NCBI RefSeq assembly: GCF_000720255.1
Contig: NZ_JOJE01000005.1
Coordinates: forward strand, 248,001-312,000
Source of the DNA: Streptomyces griseus subsp. griseus
Lineage (GTDB): Bacteria > Actinomycetota > Actinomycetes > Streptomycetales > Streptomycetaceae
DNA length: 64,000 bases
Direction of reading: 5' to 3'
Shown here: piece after piece, positions 56,897 through 64,000 of the stretch
Layout of the letters: each line of letters opens with the position of its first letter
Position numbering within the stretch: the first letter of the stretch is position 1
Made by a program: the position numbers and the translations under genes
Notes under the pieces: model-generated
Seen by the model: only the letters and a program-made list of their open reading frames with translations
The model's database searches: none
What the model was told of the DNA's origin: nothing

Positions 56897-57820
56897 TCAG
56901 GTCCGCCGCCGGCGTTCCTGCCTCACCTCCCGGTCGACGGCCCAGGCGTCCGCCACCGGGCCCACGTGCCCGAGCTTGTCCGGGTTGAGGACCGAGCGGA
57001 TCGCCTGGATCTGCCCGTCGAGCACGTCCAGCGCCAGCGTGTGGAGCACCCTGCCGTCCCGGTCGCGGAAGATCGCGCCCGGCTGGCCGTTGATCTCGCG
57101 CGGCTCCCATGTCACGCCGACCCGGGCCATCGGGGGCAGCACCGAGGCGAGCAGCCGGGCCACGTTCTGGTCCCCGACGACGGCCCGGGCCAACTGCGGG
57201 GCCTTGCCACCGCCGTCGCCGACGAGCTGCACGTCGGCGGAGAGCAGCTCCCGCAGCGCGCCCACGTCACCGTCCTTCAGCGCGTCGAAGAACCGCGCGG
57301 CCAGTTCCTGCCGCTCCCGCCGGTCCGCCGCGAACCGCGGCCGCCCGGCGTCCATGTGCCGCCGCGCCCGCACGAGCAGCTGCCGGCACGCCGCCTCCGA
57401 ACGCCCCACCGCCACGGCGATGTCGTCGAACCCGAAGCCGAACACCTCCCGCAGCACGAACACCGCCCGCTCCAGCGGGCTGAGCCGTTCCAGGAGCAGC
57501 AGCGCCGCCATCGACACCGAGTCGGCCAGCTCCACCGCCCGGGCCGGATCCTGGTACGGATCGCTCAGCAGCGGCTCGGGGAACCACGGACCCACGTACT
57601 CCTCCCGTCGTACCCGCGCGGAACGCAGCACGTCGATCGAGATCCGCGTCACCGTGGCCGACAGAAAGGCCTTGGTCGACGCGGGCCGGGTCGCCGAGCC
57701 GTCGAAGCGCAGCCATGTCTCCTGCACCGCGTCCTCGGCCTCCCCCACGCTGCCCAGGATCCGGTAGGCGATCGAGAACAGCAGCGGCCGCAGCTCCTCG
57801 AACTCCTCGACCTTGTTCAC
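56897..57820 (-). CDS. ECF41-type RNA polymerase sigma factor (SigJ-like) with SnoaL-like C-terminal domain
   Basis: A 307-residue extracytoplasmic-function sigma factor. Region 2 is EFEELRPLLFSIAYRILGSV with AEDAVQETWLRF; region 4 is LERAVFVLREVFGFGFDDIA with SEAACRQLLVRARRHM. The C-terminal 110 residues form a SnoaL/NTF2-like domain with the DGGGK motif and the NPDKLGHV ending that define ECF41, where this domain senses and controls sigma activity instead of an anti-sigma factor. The GTG at 57820 follows GGGGAAA. The gene 85 bases upstream encodes a CMD/AhpD-like protein, the conserved partner and target of ECF41 regulators. Confidence 0.93.
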   Translation of the reverse strand: MNKVEEFEELRPLLFSIAYRILGSVGEAEDAVQETWLRFDGSATRPASTKAFLSATVTRISIDVLRSARVRREEYVGPWFPEPLLSDPYQDPARAVELADSVSMAALLLLERLSPLERAVFVLREVFGFGFDDIAVAVGRSEAACRQLLVRARRHMDAGRPRFAADRRERQELAARFFDALKDGDVGALRELLSADVQLVGDGGGKAPQLARAVVGDQNVARLLASVLPPMARVGVTWEPREINGQPGAIFRDRDGRVLHTLALDVLDGQIQAIRSVLNPDKLGHVGPVADAWAVDREVRQERRRRT

Positions 57821-57905
57821 GCCGGTTTCCCCTTCCCCTGTGGGTTGATGCCCTTCCCGCGCCCGGGAGCCCACGACCGGTTCCGGGCGGGTCGGTGACG
57901 ACCAT

Positions 57906-58379
57906 TCAGTGGAACTGACCGGGCTCGTAGGAACCGGCCGGCTGCTGCGTGATGACGTTCAGCCGGTTCGCCATGTTCATGAATGAAACGAGCATCACCA
58001 GGGCGGTGAGCTGCTCCTCGTCGTAGTGCTTGGCGGCTCGCGCCCACACCTCGTCGCCGACCCCGCCGGCCGCGTCCGCGAGCCGGGTCCCCTCCTCCGC
58101 CAGCTCCAGCGCGGCCCGCTCGGCCTCGGTGAAGACGGTGGCCTCCCGCCAGGCCGCGACCAGGTGCAGGCGCACCGCCGTCTCGCCGGCCGCGGTGGCG
58201 TCCTTGGTGTGCATGTCGATGCAGACGGCGCACCCGTTGATCTGGCTGACGCGCAGCGCCACCAGCTCCTGCGTGGCGGCCGGCAGCGGCGAGCCCTTGA
58301 GCTCCCTGCCCGCCGACATGATGAACTTGAGGGCCCTGCCCGCGGTCGGGCCGGTGAAGAGGTTCAGTCGCGCGTCCAT
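57906..58379 (-). CDS. Carboxymuconolactone decarboxylase (CMD)/AhpD-like protein
   Basis: A 157-residue all-helical protein with the redox motif C50-AV-C53 followed by H57 (INGCAVCIDMHTKDA), as in AhpD-like alkylhydroperoxidases. LVSFMNMANRLNVITQQPAG near the C-terminus is typical of the ECF41-linked group. It is probably a small peroxidase or oxidoreductase protecting against peroxides. It precedes the ECF41 sigma factor gene in the same orientation, and expression of this gene from an ECF41-type promoter upstream is expected from the known behaviour of the family. Confidence 0.92.
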   Translation of the reverse strand: MDARLNLFTGPTAGRALKFIMSAGRELKGSPLPAATQELVALRVSQINGCAVCIDMHTKDATAAGETAVRLHLVAAWREATVFTEAERAALELAEEGTRLADAAGGVGDEVWARAAKHYDEEQLTALVMLVSFMNMANRLNVITQQPAGSYEPGQFH

Positions 58380-58482
58380 GGTGTGCTCCTCCGTGGTGGT
58401 CGGTGGCTACACCCCCGAGACGAGATGGCCCGACGCCCTGTGACATGAACGGATGTGACCTGCGTCTCCCCCGCGTCGGACA

Positions 58483-59733
58483 TCAGACCGGTGCGCCCGT
58501 CCGTGCGGACCGCCGGAGCCCGAGCGGTGACAGGAAGGCGGGGAGGAAGCTCAGCGTCATGCCGGCGGCGCCGATCCACAGGGTGGCGGCCGCCCCGAAC
58601 ACGGAGCCCGAGGCTCCGCCGAGGACGCCGCCCAGGGGCAGGACGCCCCAGGAGACGAAGCGGGCCGTCGCGACCGCCCGGCCCAGCAGCCGGTCCGGGG
58701 TGAGGGCCTGCTGGAGGCTCGACTGAGCCACCACGCGGACGACTCCCCCGACCGACAGGGCCGCGAGTCCGATCGCCGCCCAGTACACACTCGCACCGCC
58801 GGGCCGCGCCAACGGCATCAGGACGCACGGCGGACAGGTGACCAGGGGCGCCAGCCAGATGACCGTCCCCTGTCCGGCCCACCGCGCGACCCGGGTCGCC
58901 GACAGCGCGCCCAGCAGGGCACCGCAGCCCATGCCCGACAGCAGGAGGCCGATCCCGAGGGGGCCGAGGCCCAGCTCCCTCTTCAGAAAGACCAGCAACA
59001 TCGTCTGGTACAGGACGAGGAAGAGGTTGAACGTCGCGTCCCCCCACACCGTCGCGCGCAGGGCGGGATGCCGGAGGACGAACCGCAGCCCCTCCTTGAT
59101 CTCGCGCCCCAGCCGGGCGTGCCCGACCGCCTCCCGCTGCGGTTCGCGTATCCGGATGCCCAGCGCGATCAGACCCGACAACGCCATCCCGGCCGAACTC
59201 ACCAGGAGGGTCGCGGGAGCTCCGACCCAGCCGGCCAGGGGGCCTGCGGTGGCGGGACCGCTGATACTGGTCACCGAGCGCACCGCCGAGAGCTTGGCGT
59301 TCCCTTCGACGAGATTCTCGCGCCCCACGAGATGTGGCAGACAACTGGCGTACGCGACATCGAAGAACACGGTCAGCACCCCATGGACCAGGGCGACCGC
59401 GTACAGCCACCAGAGCGTCAGCAGGCCGGCCCACCACGCCACCGGTACCGTCAGGACGACCAGCGCCCTGACCAGATCGGTGCTGATCATCACCGACCGC
59501 TTCCGCATCCGGTCCACCCAGGCGCCTGCCGGCAGCCCCACCAGCAGCGAGCCCGCCGTGGTCATCGCGGTCAGCGCTCCGACCTGGAACTCGTCGGCGT
59601 CCAACGCCACGATGGCGACCAGCGGCAGCGCCAGGAAATTGATGCGGTCGCCCAGCTGTCCGAGCGCGGTGGCGACGAACAGCCGCGCGAAGTCCGGATC
59701 GCGTAAGAGCCCGAGCCGGGCGGTTGTCGACAT
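58483..59733 (-). CDS. Major facilitator superfamily transporter (MFS_3-like)
   Basis: A 416-residue membrane protein with 12 predicted helices. N-terminal LGLLRDPDFARLFVATALGQ and the motif A-like loop GLPAGAWVDRMRKRSVMIST are characteristic of enterobactin exporter-type (MFS_3) efflux proteins. A central loop with REPQREAVGHARLGREIKEG separates the two halves. It should export a drug or metabolite in exchange for protons; the substrate is unknown. The upstream GntR gene, 50 bases away in the same orientation, probably regulates it. No biosynthetic genes are adjacent, so a role in anthracycline export is unlikely given the distance. Confidence 0.9.
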   Translation of the reverse strand: MSTTARLGLLRDPDFARLFVATALGQLGDRINFLALPLVAIVALDADEFQVGALTAMTTAGSLLVGLPAGAWVDRMRKRSVMISTDLVRALVVLTVPVAWWAGLLTLWWLYAVALVHGVLTVFFDVAYASCLPHLVGRENLVEGNAKLSAVRSVTSISGPATAGPLAGWVGAPATLLVSSAGMALSGLIALGIRIREPQREAVGHARLGREIKEGLRFVLRHPALRATVWGDATFNLFLVLYQTMLLVFLKRELGLGPLGIGLLLSGMGCGALLGALSATRVARWAGQGTVIWLAPLVTCPPCVLMPLARPGGASVYWAAIGLAALSVGGVVRVVAQSSLQQALTPDRLLGRAVATARFVSWGVLPLGGVLGGASGSVFGAAATLWIGAAGMTLSFLPAFLSPLGLRRSARTGAPV

Positions 59734-59783
59734 ACGGGTCCCCTCGGATCGGCTGTGATGTATCGCTCTGACAGGTAGGGCGG

Positions 59784-60527
59784 CTACGGCTGCTCGACCA
59801 CGAACTCGTAGGCCACTTCGCGGCGTGCGTCCGGAATGACGATGTCGGCGGTTTCCACCGGACGCCCCCCGGTGTCGTAGATGGTCCGCTCGATCCGGAG
59901 CACCAGGTCCCCCACGCTGATCCCCAGCAGGTTCGCCTGTTCCTGGGTGGCCCGGGCCGGGCGCGGAAGCTCGGTCACGCTCTCGACCACCACGCCGATG
60001 GAGCGCATGCGCACGACCACGCCCTTTCCCGCGAGGGGGCCCGACTCGGGCAGCGCCACCGGCGTGCCGCCCGTGATGGCCATCGGCTCCCAGGACGCGG
60101 AGAGCTGGACGGGCCGGCCGTCCGCGAGGAACTCGTACCGCGTGTGGACGCACAGGTCGCCGGGACCGATGGCGAGCCGCTCGGCTATCTCCGCCGGGGC
60201 GGGCACGCGCACCTGGCTGTGCGCGTCCCAGGCGTTGGCCCTGCCCCGCTCCGGGGCGACCGCACGGGAGGGCAGGCGGTGCCGCGAGCGGACCATCCGC
60301 AGGCGCTCGCGCGGCGTACGGACGTAGGTCCCCGACCCGGCGCGCCCTTCGAGGAGGCCCTGGGCGATCAAACGGTCCACGGCACGCTGGGTGACGTTGC
60401 GCCCGACCCCGTACTCCTCGGCGAGCCGCGCCCGTGACGGCAGGCGCTCCCCGACCGCCCACTCCCCCGCGCGGATCCGCACGTGCAGCGCCTCGGCCAC
60501 TGCGAGGTACGGCGCTTCTCGGGGCAT
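59784..60527 (-). CDS. GntR-family regulator with UTRA domain (HutC type)
   Basis: A 247-residue transcription factor. The winged helix-turn-helix covers residues 1-70 (YLAVAEALHVRIRAGEWAVG, LPSRARLAEEYGVGRNVTQR, GLLEGRAGSGTYVRTP). The UTRA ligand-binding domain covers about 95-245 (CVHTRYEFLADGRPVQLSAS, IERTIYDTGGRPVETADIVI). It probably represses itself and the MFS transporter gene downstream until a small ligand binds. The ATG at 60527 begins the two-gene unit. Confidence 0.92.
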   Translation of the reverse strand: MPREAPYLAVAEALHVRIRAGEWAVGERLPSRARLAEEYGVGRNVTQRAVDRLIAQGLLEGRAGSGTYVRTPRERLRMVRSRHRLPSRAVAPERGRANAWDAHSQVRVPAPAEIAERLAIGPGDLCVHTRYEFLADGRPVQLSASWEPMAITGGTPVALPESGPLAGKGVVVRMRSIGVVVESVTELPRPARATQEQANLLGISVGDLVLRIERTIYDTGGRPVETADIVIPDARREVAYEFVVEQP

Positions 60528-60681
60528 GGGCGACTCTCCGATCGCTCTGCTGCGCGGCAGCTGGGGGTGACGGACGGCGATGGAAAGCTACTGCACCGCG
60601 CGAAAGCTGCTGGAGCAGAAATACGCTCGGTGCCGACGAGGTCGAACACGCCCGCACCGACACCACCGCCGACTGTCCCAG

Positions 60682-60915
60682 ACCTCCTGCCACGCCGTCA
60701 GGGCGGGTCCCGGCTCGTTCTCGCGGCGGGTCAGGAGGAGTTGACCGACGGAGGGGGACAGGGTCGCGGCGACCACGCGGTCGTCGGCGTCGCGGGCCAG
60801 GCAGAGTTCGGCGTCATCGGCGAGCTGAGGCCCGGACTCGGTCCACCACGCGCCCGCGTCCTCCTGCTCGGTCGGGTACGCGGCGAAGGCGACGCGGCCG
60901 CTCGCGGAGCGCTGC
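60682..60915 (-). pseudogene. Truncated tandem copy of the 3' end of the propeller gene
   Basis: These 234 bases align without gaps to 60932-61165, the last part of the neighbouring propeller-like gene, at an offset of exactly 250 bp. Most positions are identical, with differences concentrated near the former stop codon. The copy lacks a start and everything beyond about 78 codons, and its reading frame runs past the old stop position into unrelated sequence (to 60588). It is a decayed partial duplication, probably made by unequal recombination, and should not be translated as a functional protein. Confidence 0.85.
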
Positions 60916-61165
60916 TGAGTCGGCCTCTCACACCTCCAGCCAGGCCGTCAGCGCGAGTCCCGGCTCCTTCTTGCGGCGGGTGAGGAGGAGTTGACCCGTG
61001 GAGGGGGACAGGGTCGCGGCGACCACGCGGTCGTCGGCGTCGCGGGCCAGGCAGAGTCCGGCGTCATCGGCGAGCTCGGGCCCGGACTCGGTCCACCACG
61101 CGCCCGCGTCCTCCTGCTCGGTCGGGTACGCGGCGAAGGCGACGCGGCCGCTCGCGGAGCGCTGC
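60682..61165. repeat. 234-bp direct repeat, two copies at 250-bp offset
   Basis: Copies at 60682-60915 and 60932-61165, separated by 16 bp. They match base for base over long stretches (for example the segment around 60741-60820 against 60991-61070) and end sharply after GAGCGCTGC, where the upstream gene copy continues and the other copy stops. Confidence 0.9.
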
Positions 61166-61944
61166 GCCAACAACGTGCAGTCGTGGCCGTCGAGTTCGCA
61201 GCGGATCGCGGAGACGGGGCCGGGCCCGGCGGAGGCCAGGACGGGGACGGGCTTGGTGCCGGGACGCCAGGCACACAGGTCGCCGGAGTCGTCGGTGAAG
61301 AAGAGGGTCGTGCTCTCGGGGGACGTCGCCAACGCGCGTAGCGTGCCCGGGCGAACCGCCGCCTCCATCGTCTCCTGGAGCACCGGCGGGGTCCCCGGCT
61401 CCTCCTGCCGCCAGTACAGGACGGCGTCCGGCGCCGCCGCGTACAGCTCGACCCGCCCCGACTCCCCCGTCACCGCGGCCAGACCGTCCCGTACGCCACG
61501 CCCCTTGAGGTCGCGCCAGGGCCCCCAGCCGCCCTTCTCCTTCTGCCCGAGCATGCTGACCCCGCCGCCCCGGTTCGGGACGAAGAGATGGGCCCGCCCC
61601 TGCGCGTCGACGGCCACCGCGGGCGTGCCGGTGCGGTCCCCCGTGCGGTTGGGGTGGCCGACCGGGTGCCAGTCCAGCGCCGCGAGCCGGGGCCGGAAGT
61701 GGGTGGAGTGCACCAGGCCCGACTCGCGGGGCACGGTCGGCCGCCAGCTGACCAAGTGGGCGTAGCCGTCCGCGCCCTGACCGATCGCCAGGACGGGGTG
61801 GAGCTTCTGTTCGCCGCCCACCTTCCGGGGTGCGTCGAAGGGGCCGCCGGGTACCCGCTCCGCCCTGCACATCACGCCGTCGTCCACCGGCAGATAGACA
61901 CTGAGCAGCCCGTCACTGCCGCGTATGAGCCAGTCGCCGTTCAC
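60928..61944 (-). CDS. Beta-propeller-like protein, family member 3
   Basis: A 338-residue protein of repeated beta units, homologous to the proteins at 54269 and the C-terminal part of 52531. Recurrent elements are SDGLLSVYLPVDDGVMCRAE, GRAHLFVPNRGGGVSMLGQK, GRVELYAAAPDAVLYWRQEE, GAWWTESGPELADDAG and the ending TGQLLLTRRKKEPGLALTAW. No signal peptide, membrane segment or enzymatic motif is seen, and function is unknown; a carbohydrate-binding propeller is the simplest guess. The 3' end is present a second time, as a truncated copy, directly downstream. It lies 5 kb from the other family members and is divergent from the dehydrogenase gene. Confidence 0.62.
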   Translation of the reverse strand: MNGDWLIRGSDGLLSVYLPVDDGVMCRAERVPGGPFDAPRKVGGEQKLHPVLAIGQGADGYAHLVSWRPTVPRESGLVHSTHFRPRLAALDWHPVGHPNRTGDRTGTPAVAVDAQGRAHLFVPNRGGGVSMLGQKEKGGWGPWRDLKGRGVRDGLAAVTGESGRVELYAAAPDAVLYWRQEEPGTPPVLQETMEAAVRPGTLRALATSPESTTLFFTDDSGDLCAWRPGTKPVPVLASAGPGPVSAIRCELDGHDCTLLAQRSASGRVAFAAYPTEQEDAGAWWTESGPELADDAGLCLARDADDRVVAATLSPSTGQLLLTRRKKEPGLALTAWLEV

Positions 61945-62059
61945 CGGATCACTTTAAAGGGTCATTGCACAGACCATGGTGTCCGTTGGTTTCCTGACGG
62001 GACGTACGCATACGGTCGTAGGCAGTGACACACGCACGACGAACAGGAAGCTGACGAAC

Positions 62060-62953
62060 ATGACCGACAAGCTCACCGTGAGCGTGCTGGGGACCGGCAT
62101 CATGGGCGCCGCGATGGCCCGCAGCCTAGCCCGCGCCGGACACACCGTCCGTGCCTGGAACCGCAGCCGGGACAGGGCCGAACCGCTGGCCGCCGACGGA
62201 GTGCGGGTCGCCGCCGACCCCGCCGAGGCGGTCGAGGGCACCGACGTCGTGCTGACCATGCTCTACGACGGTGCCGCCGCCCTCGACGTCATCCGGCAGG
62301 CGGCCCCCGCACTGCGCCCCGGCGTCGCCTGGGTGCAGTCCACCACCGCGGGCATCGAGGCGATCGACGACCTCGCCGCCCTCGCCCGCGAACACGGCCT
62401 GCTCTTCTACGACGCCCCCGTGCTGGGCACCCGCCAGCCCGCCGAGGCCGGACAGCTCACCGTCCTCGCGGCCGGTCCCGTCGAGGGGCGGGCCGCGGTC
62501 ACGCCGGTCTTCGACGCGGTCGGCGCCCGTACGGTGTGGACCGGCGAGGACGGTTCGGCCGGCACCGCGACCCGGCTGAAGCTCGTCGCCAACAGCTGGG
62601 TCATCGCGGCGACCGCGGCGACCGGCGAGGTGCTGGCGCTGGCGCAGGCGCTCGGCGTGGACCCGGCGTCGTTCTTCGAGGTGATCGCCGACGGTCCGCT
62701 CGACATGGGCTACCTGCGTGCCAAGGCCGGCCTCGTCCTCGACGGCCGGCTCTCCCCGCCGCAGTTCGCGGTGGCCACCGCCGCCAAGGACGCCCGGCTG
62801 ATCGTGGAGGCCGGAGAGCGGAGCGGCGTGCGCCTCGACGTGGCCGCCGCGAGCGCCGAGCGCCTGAGCCGCGCCGCCGAGCAGGGACACGCCGACGAGG
62901 ACATGGTCGCCGCGTACTACGCCAGTTTCGACGAGCCGCGCTCCGCGGGCTGA
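62060..62953 (+). CDS. NAD(P)-dependent oxidoreductase, 6PGDH/HIBADH family
   Basis: A 297-residue beta-hydroxyacid dehydrogenase-like protein. The N-terminal Rossmann fold has LGTGIMGAAMARSLARAG at residues 10-27; the substrate loop is WVQSTTAGIEA and the catalytic lysine lies in TRLKLVANSWVIAATAAT. GLVLDGRLSPPQFAVATAAK is also typical. The substrate is unknown; 3-hydroxyisobutyrate dehydrogenases and imine reductases share this architecture. The ATG at 62060 is preceded by AGGAAG 9 bases upstream; an earlier in-frame start at 61976 lies in the divergent promoter. It is followed 25 bases later by a PIN/NYN-like gene. Confidence 0.88.
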   Translation: MTDKLTVSVLGTGIMGAAMARSLARAGHTVRAWNRSRDRAEPLAADGVRVAADPAEAVEGTDVVLTMLYDGAAALDVIRQAAPALRPGVAWVQSTTAGIEAIDDLAALAREHGLLFYDAPVLGTRQPAEAGQLTVLAAGPVEGRAAVTPVFDAVGARTVWTGEDGSAGTATRLKLVANSWVIAATAATGEVLALAQALGVDPASFFEVIADGPLDMGYLRAKAGLVLDGRLSPPQFAVATAAKDARLIVEAGERSGVRLDVAAASAERLSRAAEQGHADEDMVAAYYASFDEPRSAG

Positions 62954-62978
62954 CCGACGGGCGTGACACCCTGACCCC

Positions 62979-63356
62979 ATGGACGACAACACTCCGCTCC
63001 TGGTGATCGTCGACGCGGCGAACGTCGTCGGATCGGTGCCCGACGGGTGGTGGCGGGACCGGCGGGGAGCCGCGGAGCGGCTGCGGGACCGGCTGGCGGC
63101 CCACGGACTGCCCGGCCGGTCCGGCCCCATGGAGATCGTTCTCGTGGTCGAGGGCGCGGCCCGCGGGGTGGAGTCCGTGCCCGGCCTCCACGTCGAGTCC
63201 GCGCCCGGCAGCGGCGATGACCACATCGTCACCCTGGTGTCCCGCGCCCCCGCCACCGACCGTGCCTGCCTGGTGGTCACAGCGGACCGTGAACTGCGCC
63301 GCCGTGTCACGGAGTTGGGCGCGGAGGTCACCGGCCCGCGCGCAGTGCGCGGCTAG
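62979..63356 (+). CDS. PIN/NYN-like domain protein
   Basis: A 125-residue protein with an acidic N-terminal motif LLVIVDAANVVGSVPDGWW (D12, N15) and a later VVTADRELRRRVTELGAEVT, the two segments that carry active-site acidic residues in NYN/PIN-type nucleases. The protein is short for the family but complete. Homologues are often labelled NTP pyrophosphohydrolase in Streptomyces annotations, a name I would not rely on. A role in RNA cleavage is possible. It is co-directional with the dehydrogenase gene and convergent with the methyltransferase gene 7 bases beyond. Confidence 0.7.
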   Translation: MDDNTPLLVIVDAANVVGSVPDGWWRDRRGAAERLRDRLAAHGLPGRSGPMEIVLVVEGAARGVESVPGLHVESAPGSGDDHIVTLVSRAPATDRACLVVTADRELRRRVTELGAEVTGPRAVRG

Positions 63357-63362
63357 GACCCG

Positions 63363-64000
63363 TCAGGTGGCCCCCACCAGTCGCCACAGGGACGTGACCT
63401 CGGCCGCGCGGGCGGTGTGGAGGGGGTCCGTGGTGTCGCGGGCGCGGGGATGGCGTGGGGCGGTGTCGAGACGGTCCACCACCCGCAGCCCGGCTGCCTC
63501 GAAGGCGCCGAGCAACTGGGCGCGCGTACGCAGCCCGAGCTGTTCCGCCAGGTCCGACAGGACGAGCCAGCCCTCACCGCCGGGCAGGAGACGGTCGGAC
63601 AGCCCCGTGAGGAAGCCCTGGAGCATGGCGCCCTCGGCGTCGTAGACCCCCTGCTCCAGGGCACTGCTCGGACGGGCGGGCAGCCAGGGCGGGTTGCACA
63701 CCACGAGCCCGGCCCGTCCCTCGGGGAACAGGCAGGGACCCACCACGTCGACCCGGCCGCCCAGCCCGAGCCGCCGGGCGTTGTCCTCGGCGCACGCGAG
63801 CGCCCGGGGAGCGACGTCGGTCGCCACCACTCGCCGTACGCCCCGGCGGGCCAGCACCGCCGCGAGCACCCCGGTCCCGGTGCCGAGGTCGAACGCGGTC
63901 CCGGGGCCGCGCCGCAGCGCCGGGGGCAGCGGGGCCCGGGCGACGAGGTCGACGTACTCGCCCCTGACCGGGGAGAACACCCCGTAGTGCGGATGGATCC
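63363..64000 (-). CDS. Class I methyltransferase with NPPW motif (start outside window)
   Basis: Coding sequence is open to the right edge, so the N-terminus is missing. Visible parts are a conserved HYGVFSPVRGEYVDLVARAP, motif I AFDLGTGTGVLAAVLARRG, VVATDVAPRALACAEDNARR and VVCNPPWLPARPSSALEQGV. The NPPW motif is characteristic of N- or C-methyltransferases acting on amide or ring nitrogens in proteins and nucleic acids (HemK/RsmC-type), so an rRNA or protein target is more likely than a small molecule. A GTG at 63980 could be read as a start, but the preceding codons encode conserved residues and argue for a longer protein. Confidence 0.82.
   Translation of the reverse strand, partial: IHPHYGVFSPVRGEYVDLVARAPLPPALRRGPGTAFDLGTGTGVLAAVLARRGVRRVVATDVAPRALACAEDNARRLGLGGRVDVVGPCLFPEGRAGLVVCNPPWLPARPSSALEQGVYDAEGAMLQGFLTGLSDRLLPGGEGWLVLSDLAEQLGLRTRAQLLGAFEAAGLRVVDRLDTAPRHPRARDTTDPLHTARAAEVTSLWRLVGAT

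Noticed and set aside
58483..59733. MFS gene as a second anthracycline exporter
   Set aside because: It is more than 30 kb from the cluster border, paired with its own GntR regulator, and the cluster already has a DrrAB pump.
60588..60776. Small leftward open frame beside the GntR gene
   Set aside because: It is the run-on of the truncated propeller copy past its lost stop codon, not an independent gene.

Overview
The window is high-GC actinobacterial chromosome, almost certainly Streptomyces: strong G/C bias at third codon positions, frequent GTG starts, ATGA/GTGA translational overlaps, and typical Streptomyces genes (DUF3000 protein, DrrAB-type exporter, CUT1 sugar transporter without its own ATPase, ECF41 sigma factor). 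No rRNA, tRNA, CRISPR array, insertion sequence or prophage gene was seen.

Region 1 (1 to about 25,570) is the right-hand part of a type II polyketide gene cluster for a glycosylated anthracycline. The core runs leftwards as one operon: anthrone oxygenase, KS-alpha, chain length factor, ACP, C-9 ketoreductase, aromatase/cyclase, then a 3-dehydratase and a glycosyltransferase. Around it are a SnoaL/AknH-type fourth-ring cyclase, a DpsY-type cyclase, a probable aklanonic acid-type methyltransferase, SDR and ActVI-ORFA-like tailoring genes, three GT1 glycosyltransferases, a P450-like glycosyltransferase activator, and TDP-deoxysugar genes (thymidylyltransferase, 4,6-dehydratase, 3,5-epimerase, 2,3-dehydratase, 3-aminotransferase, N-methyltransferase, 4-ketoreductase, 3-dehydratase). 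Together they predict a rhodosamine-like amino sugar plus at least one neutral 2-deoxy or 2,3,6-trideoxy sugar on a decaketide aglycone. The cyclase has F15/V51, the nogalamycin-type rather than aclacinomycin-type pair. An incomplete DrrAB exporter lies at the left edge. No regulator, starter-unit gene or 3-ketoreductase is present, so the cluster continues to the left. Several intergenic regions carry 11-bp-phased heptamers typical of SARP activator sites. The right border is a decayed alpha/beta-hydrolase fragment next to hemE.

Region 2 (25,635 to 41,733) is conserved housekeeping sequence with accessory insertions: hemE, a DUF3000 gene, an orphan LuxR-type response regulator, an ATP-grasp gene, an RNase D gene, a beta-mannoside uptake and hydrolysis locus (CUT1 transporter, GH2 beta-mannosidase, LacI repressor), then a fadA/fadB-type beta-oxidation pair ending in a strong terminator.

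Region 3 (41,860 to 56,865) looks like a cell-wall glycopolymer locus: an Asp2-like alpha/beta-hydrolase, a phosphodiester glycosidase lipoprotein, an unknown protein, an SGNH esterase, a 1,550-residue GT2-GT2-glycerophosphotransferase, a CDP-alcohol phosphatidyltransferase, two beta-propeller-like proteins (one fused to a PIG-L-like domain lacking its metal motif) and an LCP ligase.

Region 4 (56,897 to 64,000) is general: an ECF41 sigma factor with its CMD/AhpD-like partner, a GntR/MFS pair, a third propeller-like gene beside a truncated tandem copy of its own 3' end, a 6PGDH/HIBADH-family dehydrogenase, a PIN/NYN-like protein and an edge-truncated methyltransferase.
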